Assembly (NCBI GenBank): GCA_004352715.1
Contig: SCFE01000074.1
Coordinates: 208,150 to 272,149, forward strand
From: Hofstenia miamia
Lineage: Eukaryota; Xenacoelomorpha; Acoela
Length of the DNA stretch: 64,000 nt
Direction: 5' to 3'
In this document: positions 38,901 to 49,200 of the stretch, piece after piece
Layout: every line of letters begins with the position of its first letter
How positions within the stretch are numbered: the stretch's first letter is position 1
Made by a program: the position numbers and the translations under genes
Notes under the pieces: generated by a model
Told to the model about the DNA's origin: nothing
The model's database searches: none
What the model saw: only the letters and a program-made list of their open reading frames with translations

Positions 38901-41900
38901 GTTGTTCGTGTAGCAGTGTTACAACAACTTTTTTTTATTTCAGTTACTTCATTGTAAACTATTAAGAAAGAATTACAAGAATATCCGAATATGCAGTAAT
39001 ATTTAAAATAAGAAATATTAATATTGCTCATGTACATAACAGTTGAACTAAAATATTAAAATATTTTTCAATATTAAATTTTTGGAATATGCATCAGCAA
39101 CAAGCTATTTTATGTTATGTTTTAATGTCTTTATTGAAACAATTGTATATTGTTTCAATATCTGTATTCGTATTTTTTTGAATATTATTAAACCGCGCGT
39201 GATGAAATGTGCTTGTTTACATTCCTAAAGAGTGATAGTAATAATGACCTTGAATTTGAGCGGGGGGACTGCCCCATCCCATATACTTTATTGGCCACTT
39301 TTGCATAATCCTAGCTATGTGCCTGTCCTAGATTAGTTGAATCGATGAAATAATTTTTCTCATTGCAATTTGAATTGAGCTGAGACACATAATTATCTAA
39401 GATATGAGATGCATTTCAGAGTTATATATATATATATATATATATNNNNNNNNNNNNNNNNNNNNNNNNNNNNNNNNNNNNNNNNNNNNNNNNNNNNNNN
39501 NNNNNNNNNNNNNNNNNNNNNNNNNNNNNNNNNNNNNNNNNNNNNNNNNNNNNNNNNNNNNNNNNNNNNNNNNNNNNNNNNNNNNNNNNNNNNNNNNNNN
39601 NNNNNNNNNNNNNNNNNNNNNNNNNNNNNNNNNNNNNNNNNNNNNNNNNNNNNNNNNNNNNNNNNNNNNNNNNNNNNNNNNNNNNNNNNNNNNNNNNNNN
39701 NNNNNNNNNNNNNNNNNNNNNNNNNNNNNNNNNNNNNNNNNNNNNNNNNNNNNNNNNNNNNNNNNNNNNNNNNNNNNNNNNNNNNNNNNNNNNNNNNNNN
39801 NNNNNNNNNNNNNNNNNNNNNNNNNNNNNNNNNNNNNNNNNNNNNNNNNNNNNNNNNNNNNNNNNNNNNNNNNNNNNNNNNNNNNNNNNNNNNNNNNNNN
39901 NNNNNNNNNNNNNNNNNNNNNNNNNNNNNNNNNNNNNNNNNNNNNNNNNNNNNNNNNNNNNNNNNNNNNNNNNNNNNNNNNNNNNNNNNNNNNNNNNNNN
40001 NNNNNNNNNNNNNNNNNNNNNNNNNNNNNNNNNNNNNNNNNNNNNNNNNNNNNNNNNNNNNNNNNNNNNNNNNNNNNNNNNNNNNNNNNNNNNNNNNNNN
40101 NNNNNNNNNNNNNNNNNNNNNNNNNNNNNNNNNNNNNNNNNNNNNNNNNNNNNNNNNNNNNNNNNNNNNNNNNNNNNNNNNNNNNNNNNNNNNNNNNNNN
40201 NNNNNNNNNNNNNNNNNNNNNNNNNNNNNNNNNNNNNNNNNNNNNNNNNNNNNNNNNNNNNNNNNNNNNNNNNNNNNNNNNNNNNNNNNNNNNNNNNNNN
40301 NNNNNNNNNNNNNNNNNNNAAACCTAGCTAATTTTAAATTTACAGTCTGAAATGAACTCTGAAAACGATTGAAATTATAGCTTAAAATTGTTTATTTATC
40401 TTTGAAGGTGATAATTACTAGAAAGTTGGAGAATTATTTCTCTGACAAAAAAGTTGGTCGGAGCACCCTGCTACACGAACAACTTTTGTCATTTAATTAC
40501 TTCACGACTAAAGTTAGCGAAAGGGGTGCTACACGAACAATTTTTATTGTCCAATTTTTGTTGGACCGAACGGACAACTTTTGTCGCCAACTTTAGTTGG
40601 ACCGAACGAACAACTTTAGTCTAGATAATTACTCCCGATTTTAGTCGTGGAAGAGGGGTGCTACACGAACGATTTTCGTTGCCAACAAAAATCGGCGACA
40701 AAAGTTGTTCGAGTAGCATGGGCTTTAGACGCTGCAAGAATAAAGATGCCTGAAAATAACAATAAATTGATATGATTTAGAAATCATATCAGACTCTCTT
40801 GTCAAATTTTTTAACTTTCCCAATTTTTTTAATTTTCACAGCTATACCAACAAATCAGACGAATTCATTAAAAGCTGTAATTGTTCTTTGCTAGACTATT
40901 ACAGCTCAACTCAACGCATGTAATAATATACAAACAAATTTTAAGAAAGTTAGCCAATTGCAACAAAGTGCCCAAGCAACGCTCCTATTTAATATAAATG
41001 GAGTAGGAATAGGTCATGCCGAACAGAGAATATTCATAAAATAGAATTTTTCAGAAAAGAAGTTATATGAATTTATCATAGGTGCAGGTGAATATTCCAT
41101 TTGGGAGTTCAGCGGAGATCCCCGATTTTATCCACTCTACGAACATTTTCTGGATGATGATCTTGCTATTCACGTCATAGTGGTTCGTGCAAGTGACGTT
41201 CTAGATGACCAACTAAGGCAGGCCGAGTATTGGGTAAACCTGATTCGATACAAATTCTGTGAAGACGAATTCATTCGTAAGAATTTGCGATGTTATGAAC
41301 TAATTGGTTTTTGAAAAGTAATATATCGATTTATGCTACATTTTAGGATTTGGTGGTGTTTGCCGACTGAGACCAAAAATTATTATCGTTGCATCCCACG
41401 CTGACCGAGTTGCTTGCCCAAAAAATGTTAATGGGATGTATTCCTCGAGAGAGTTAGGGAAAATGGTTTCCACTTTGCGAGATAAATATGGACATCTTGT
41501 TGATATTGAAGGTATTCATGTTTCTTGAAATTATTATAGAAATCTCATATCTTAATTCGGAATTAACATAAAACTACGTTATATAATAAATGGAGAATTT
41601 CACAATTGAAATTGCAAAGAAATAAGTATCATTGGCATTTAACATGATTTTTTATGATAATGATGACATGCGCATTTATTTATAGTATTTATTTATAGTA
41701 GAATTGAAGCACGTTTGACTACATGACTTGCATTTGTAAAAAGTGAATAAATGTTATTGCAAACCTTTATTACACAACTCTACGGCAAGTTCGAACGCAT
41801 GTTATATTTCAACTTCAACCAGCAATGTGCGTTAGACCCAAGAAACAGATGGAATGAACATAGCCCATACTGAATCATAGAGAGTGGCAATGAGAAATCT

Positions 41901-43145
41901 AGACAAGCACTTAAGCAAGGAATACAGTAATAGTAGATAATAATGAATGAGCAAGAACTATGATAGACAAAACAGAACCAAAGAATTTAAATGTAGAATA
42001 CAGGAAAAAGATAAAATAGGCAGAACTATAGCTTACATAGGGTTCTCTGACGTCATAATGGGGCTGACGTCAGGACAATTAGTACAGTACCAAAACATTT
42101 GAAAAATGTGTTCCAAGACTACAACAAGTCTAATATTTGGCAGGTTGTTGAGCAATGATAAGCTGAACACATTAAGAAAGTAATGATTCGATATTATTCT
42201 GACTTGACGTTCTCAAGCGATTTTATCGAGGAACATAGTAATAAAAATACCAGCTTTTGAAATTATGATTTTTATTTTTATACATTTGTCTTGCTAACAA
42301 TATATAGGAAAAGTAAAAAATATCAGGTTATGTCTTTTCTCAAGTTAGAGATATACCATTATTTCTCGACTGCACCCCTTTCCCGTAGAGATAGGGTGTA
42401 CAAGTTGAGGAGGACATAGAGAGACTGCGGAAGTCGAATATTGTATTTCCAGTAGCAGTTGGAGCACTAGTAGCACGAAGCAAAAATTATAATAGGCCTT
42501 TGGAGGAGTTCTATTATTAAGGTAGGGAGAGGCGCTAGTACCGAGAGTAGTGCTATTAGGAAGAGCCTAAGTCGTAAAGACGGCTCTCAGACCTGGTTGA
42601 AACTGGTGTTGCTAGCATGCTAGAAATAGTAATAATACAACTGTTGATACTTTCACAGCATTAGAAACAGAAGAAGAAATCCTATCTTAGACAATCATTC
42701 ACAATAGCTAAGATTTCATAAATTCGTAAACTAATTTAGTTATATTAGTGTTTTTTGTGTATATTGATATTTGTAATGACTGTTATTAGAAAACGTTCAC
42801 GTCCTTGACAGCCGAGTTTCCCAATCAAAGGAAATCAAGCAGTTTAAACTTCATCTGAACCACATCAGACTTCAAATCACTAAAAATTTCCCACCTGCCA
42901 ATTTACTTCTCTCTGTCATTCTACAGGTAGTTTCATTTGCCCATTCATTCACCAGATTCAATTGTTCTTAGGCTTTAGTACATTGGAGAAAATCACTAGC
43001 AAAGCTACCGGTGATCTCTTGGAAAAAATTTGTCCAATGCGTTCATAAACATATTAATCCGGTTGTCACAGTTTTACAGTTGCATCAAATACGTGCATAT
43101 CTTTTTCTTATTGGAGAGGTTTGTTACGAAATTCAATTATATAAG

Positions 43146-43227
<82 letters not shown>

Positions 43228-46200
43228 CGGCTAAATAAAATGTACGTATGTAGCGCCAATTATAGCCGTAATATACAGAAAAAATTTTTCACTCACATTT
43301 ACTTAAAATTTTTTATGTATACATTATTTGCATTATCTAGACATAAAAATTATAGTCTTGTTGAAATACTACTTTCCTCATACCAATTGTTGACTGGCGC
43401 TAAGCATAATGGTATATATATATATATATATATATATANNNNNNNNNNNNNNNNNNNNNNNNNNNNNNNNNNNNNNNNNNNNNNNNNNNNNNNNNNNNNN
43501 NNNNNNNNNNNNNNNNNNNNNNNNNNNNNNNNNNNNNNNNNNNNNNNNNNNNNNNNNNNNNNNNNNNNNNNNNNNNNNNNNNNNNNNNNNNNNNNNNNNN
43601 NNNNNNNNNNNNNNNNNNNNNNNNNNNNNNNNNNNNNNNNNNNNNNNNNNNNNNNNNNNNNNNNNNNNNNNNNNNNNNNNNNNNNNNNNNNNNNNNNNNN
43701 NNNNNNNNNNNNNNNNNNNNNNNNNNNNNNNNNNNNNNNNNNNNNATATATATATATTTCAAGATCGCCCGATTCCGATTATCAAGAATTGATAATCGGG
43801 CGATTCCGGTTACTTACCGATCTGATTAACCGTATTTTTTAAAAAATTAGAAAAGTATTAAAATGAAAATGTTAATTATTTATAGACATAAACATGATAG
43901 CCTAAATGAACGAAAACATCGTACTTACAGTAGGCTATAACAATAATATAACTAAAATGTATTGTAATTATAATATAATCATAAGTAGAATACAAGTATA
44001 CTCGTAAAAGTATAAATGCAACTGTAACTGTACTGTAATGTAACCATAAATGATGTTTCAAAAGTTGTGTCCTTCACTTAGCCAAGTTATGATGTAAAAA
44101 TATAAGTCTTTCAGAATTAGTAGCAGACAGCCGTGGTCTGTTGTCTTCTAGGACAATCGGATCGGAAATAAAAATACTTAACAAAATAATCGACCGATTT
44201 GGATTATCACCTTTTTGGTCAATAATCGGCCGATCAGATTAATTGGTTCATCCCTATATATATATATATATANNNNNNNNNNNNNNNNNNNNNNNNNNNN
44301 NNNNNNNNNNNNNNNNNNNNNNNNNNNNNNNNNNNNNNNNNNNNNNNNNNNNNNNNNNNNNNNNNNNNNNNNNNNNNNNNNNNNNNNNNNNNNNNNNNNN
44401 NNNNNNNNNNNNNNNNNNNNNNNNNNNNNNNNNNNNNNNNNNNNNNNNNNNNNNNNNNNNNNNNNNNNNNNNNNNNNNNCCCCCCGGACCCCCCCCTGGG
44501 ACCCCCATTTTGACCCCCTAAAACCTTCCCAGGGTGATAGGGAGTCACCATGCAAAGTTTGGTGACAATCCGCCCAGTAGTTTAGGCGTGCATAGCGCAC
44601 ATACAGACGACAATTCAATTTTATAGTTATAGATATATATTAATGAATTTGTTCTATTGGTTTAGATTCATTCTTTTAAATGTGATCTTTTGGTTGAAGC
44701 AGTGTTTTTGGACGTTGCTTGGCTATCACATTGTCTTTCTCATCTTATTGCCTCGGCAACAACTCCTGTGAGTTCTCCTTATCAGTTATCATTTGATAAT
44801 TTGTCAAATTTATTTCCACATGTTGAAGCATGGCAGATGCTACAGTTGTTTGTTGCTCTTGATCTCACACGTCCCTTCCCTGGAGAAAAAAAGTGTTATG
44901 ACACGCCTTGCCTTCTTCCTCTAGGAGTAGCTCCGACATCTGTTGACTGGGATATGGATCCAAACACTACCAAATGCAATGCCTTCCGTGTTAGACCAGT
45001 TCTAAATGCGCCCTTACCAAAAGGGGTATTTGCAAAAGTTTTACTCTATCTCAGACAGCTCTTTTCTTCAGAAATGTTTGAAGATTCATACTTTGATGTT
45101 TGGTGCGATGGGGCTCATTTACAGGTATTATGTTTTGTAAAATTTCATTAAAAAGCACTAAATTATAACAAATAGACAAATAGCTAGTATCGAAGCAATA
45201 CGATTTCCCACGATTTCGGATTTAACAAGCAGTTTAGTATAGTTTATTAAAATCATCTATGTTTCAACTCCCATTGACACGTATTTACAAATAATTTCAA
45301 TAAAATTTAACAGCAGTAATGAACTTGAAATCCATTATACTTAGTCTACCCAACTCAGTTCATTATATAATTAAAATATTTTTTGGAAGTATCCAATATT
45401 TTACATAGCAATTTAAGCTGAAAAATATAAATATACTGTTTGAATTTACATTAACTCTTTAATACCAATAGTCGCAAATTTGCAATTTCAGTTAAATCCA
45501 TGCGTAATTTAAACATTGAATATATTTTGAGCATAAACGTAATGCCTTACTTATCCCTATGGCATGCTAAACTCATATCATTTATAATTTACTCAACTTT
45601 ATATTAAAATGGGATTTTTGGCGGCTATTAATGGACTTATTTTTACTAAAAATGCAAAAAATCGGCATTTTGGAAGTAGTTTACTATATCCCCTATTAGA
45701 AAGGACATAAAAACAATTTCCATACTCAGACCACTGTTAGGTCAGTAATTCAATCATTCTGAATAATTTTAGTGTGTTGCTACTTTTTAAGTTTATTCAA
45801 CATGTAAAGTAGCAAATTTGCAACTCCGGGCAGTGAAGCTATCATAAAGAAAATTGTCATATCTTTAAAAAAGTGATCTTACGTATTGTATATCAAATCA
45901 AAATTCATTGCTTATAATTTTCTTAATGAATTATATTATAGATGAGCTGTAGATGCAAAGAAGTATGAACCATACAATTATCTCACGTGAAGATGATAAT
46001 GTAAATCAATCCTAACCATTGAAATTGAACAGCAATGTCCTGATAAGGGCGCATTCAATCGTTTTAGCATTTTCAAGCAATTTTACGAACATAGTACACT
46101 TACAAATTTCCATACCTCTACTGCCCCGAATTACAAATATGCAATTAAGCCAAAAAATTCTTGAAATATTTACATGCTCAATTCAAAGATGGAATATCAA

Positions 46201-49200
46201 AATAAAAATAAACATTTTTTGAATATGTTTATTGTGCTTACGCATTACAGGGTTAATAAACCTCTTTATTGTTCATGAAAATATCATAAATATCCCAAAT
46301 ACAATTAATATTTCTTGGGTTATATGATTAAAACAAAGATGATTTGTAAATTTGTGTGAATTTTAATTTCATTTTGTTAAATATTTCGTATAATTTGCTG
46401 TGTAATAATTTCAGATTTATTTTGTTGTGTGATCTCATACTATATGTGACTTTACATTGCAGAAATTTTGTAGCAAAATTGTTGTGGCAAAATTCAATTG
46501 TCCCAAGATTGGGTGAAAAATTTAAATTTACACAGAATTATGATGGAACACTCTTTGTAGTTCAATTACAGCAGTTTTAGGACCTTTACTTTAATAATAG
46601 AACTGCCAAATGTATCAAAATTGATTTAAATATAAATTGTTTACTTTTGCATGAATTCATTCAAAACAACAGCAGGTATATGTACCAACAAATGCAATAA
46701 TAATCCGTTTGAATTTGCATGTGCAATTTTTTTCTTACTTTTACATAATGCTCTACTTTGAAATGCTCGATGAAAAAGAATCCTAAGGAGTAATGGTATT
46801 TCTGGTGTTACATGGAAATTTTATAATTATTTTTATAAGCCCCATGAAAATCTTTTCTATACCAAATTTTTCTAGCTGGCTATGGCACTACTTCAACTGT
46901 AAATATTAAAAATTTTTTATGTAACCGACACATCTCGGGAAAGGCCCATGCCCGGTAGCCCCCCCCCNNNNNNNNNNNNNNNNNNNNNNNNNNNNNNNNN
47001 NNNNNNNNNNNNNNNNNNNNNNNNNNNNNNNNNNNNNNNNNNNNNNNNNNNNNNNNNNNNNNNNNNNNNNNNNNNNNNNNNNNNNNNNNNNNNNNNNNNN
47101 NNNNNNNNNNNNNNNNNNNNNNNNNNNNNNNNNNNNNNNNNNNNNNNCCCCCCCCCTCCCCTCTAGCGACGCCTCTGGGATTAGAATGACTATATTATCG
47201 GGATTTGATTGAAATCTAATTCAAACTAATATGTTGATATATCATTATTTCTAAAATAAAATAATGGGTTGGCAAAAGGGATACAGAGGCTCTAATATTG
47301 CTATGTACATTTAAAGTAATTTAAAAAAATTGTCAACAATTTTACATTTACTTGGCATATATAATTAGTGATCTAAATTTTTTCAAAGCGTTGAAAATAA
47401 GCTCACTTAACAAATTTACACTTTCTTTTATTGCATAACTCAGAAGAGCATAATTCAAGGGATAACATTGAATATCTTATTATTAGATAAATTTATATAA
47501 TGCACAAAACGAGCATTCTAACAAAACATTATTTGATTATTTTTAATGATTTTGCATCACATATTAAAATACTGAATTTGGAGACTAGTAGTGATCTATA
47601 AATATATTTATTTGTTCAAATTTCAAGTATGGAAAACCTACATATCTAAGACCTTTTGTTACATTAGAGAATTTAATAAAATTCAAGATCAATCCAACAA
47701 ATTTTTCAGAGCTATAACATCAGCAAACTACTTAGTCTCAAAAGATCTATTAAGCTGCTCTTCCTTATTAAAATTTTTCTAAAATTAATTAAAAGAAATG
47801 CTTGACAAGCGAATCTCATATTTTAATAATTATCAGTCGGGGAAATACTATATATGGATAGTAATTCTCAATTGTACTTTTAGTGTATTTGTTTTTAAAG
47901 ATCTACTTTTCAAATAAAAATGAATAATATAAATCAATGCTCTTTTTCAGTGACCAAGAGCTCCTGGTTTTTTGAAAAATATGTTAATTCCTTCTGCTGC
48001 AATTGAACGTTCGATGTTTAAACCTAGCAATCCATGCCACATACATTTGAAATTATTAAAAGCAAAACTTATTGATAAGTACGTTTGTCTGCTATAAGTT
48101 TCAGTTTCTATTGTTAAGAAATATTTAAAAACTCATTCCTTCTGTGCCCAATTATTATTGATCTTTGATTTCTCCTGCAAATGAAGTATGAAATTTTAGG
48201 TATCAAAAGCTTTCTTGTTTAAAGAAAAAATTTTATTTGACGTTTTTACATGCAGTTCTAATGTTATTGCCATCTGGTCTATTCCACATAGCATTAGAAA
48301 GCGCTAAATCGATGGACAAAATAATTTTAGCAATCCAACGCGTATCTAGGATTTTCACTTGAGCCAGCGCTTTAAATCGATGATGATAAATATGATTTTT
48401 TTGAAATTAATTTAAAATTTATCTATGAAAACAATTTTATCTTTTAGAAAGCATTGCTTTTGGAGTTAAAAAACTTAGAGAAAATTGACGTCAAATGCTC
48501 CCGCGTAGGAAGTGCCTGAATAAGTGCATTGTAACAGAAACTTCCTGATTTACAGCTATGATCTTAGCTTAGCTAAGAAATTTACGTTCATGATAAATGC
48601 AAGTGTTTATGTCAATATAGTTAAAAATTTGGGAAATGTTGAAGGAATTTTTATTTCGCCCACAGACTTTCAATTCCCACTTTATTCCCAATTCCATTCC
48701 TATGCTAATTTCTATTCCCATATGGCTAATCTGATCTTCATAAAAGTAAAGCCAAATATCTGTTGTAATTTTGGAATTCCACATTAAATGTTAGTTAAAT
48801 GAGCATAGGCTTGATAATTTAAGTTGCTCCAAGATACAAAATTATGTCAACATAAGTCTGTTGCGGTAAATTTAATATTGGAAAACTTTGATAAAATCAA
48901 AAGTCGTTCTTAAAAGTAACATTATTTGTGTTAACTTGTGATTACTTAAGCATTTTAGATAATTAGCATTTCTTGATTATATATGGCAATTCTAATTTGT
49001 ACATGAAAATATATTAAATTGCACTTTTGCAATTTTTATGGTTGGAAGAGATGGATTTTCCTAAAAAGTAAAAATGATTTAAACTTTGGATTGCAGTTAG
49101 TACATAATGACTACTGTTTAATTACAAATAGAATTATGGTAAGATTGCAATTTAAATGATTTTGTAATCCTTATATAGAAACTAATATCAGAATTCTGAA

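Larger units (their letters stand above)
35660..41081. other. DAPK intron, 5.4 kb
   Basis: It holds a gap in TA repeats with duplicated flanks (35716-35982), a possible RT relic near 36350 and the Harbinger-like element at 38663-40724 with its 874-N gap. 36600-38660 has no recognised feature. The surrounding exons join in frame, so nothing coding need be missing. Confidence 0.7.
43119..44665. other. DAPK intron, 1.5 kb, with two gaps
   Basis: Holds a long pure TA tract (43146-43225), a 307-N gap (43439-43745), a hAT-like end (43746-44256), a 207-N gap (44273-44479) and an RTE/SINE-like tail (44480-44640). The flanking exons join in frame without any missing residues relative to DAPK1. Confidence 0.75.

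Noticed and set aside
39404-40350. Open frames of about 310 codons
   Set aside because: Almost entirely N. They reflect the assembly gap, not coding sequence. The same applies to frames over 43400-43842, 44178-44618, 46948-47166, 35648-36029 and 20376-20606.
43030-43238. YIYIYI-rich frames
   Set aside because: Translation of a TA microsatellite after the real exon 12.
46356-46580. Plus-strand 74-codon frame with RNFVAKLLWQ
   Set aside because: No splice-supported continuity with DAPK and no family similarity. It lies in an intron between exons that already join.
47963-48078. Candidate DAPK exon (APGFLKNMLIPSAAIERSMF frame ending at donor gtacgt)
   Set aside because: Exon 13 joins exon 14 in phase 0 with continuous similarity, leaving no missing residues. 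The acceptor at ttttcag would start with a stop in this frame.
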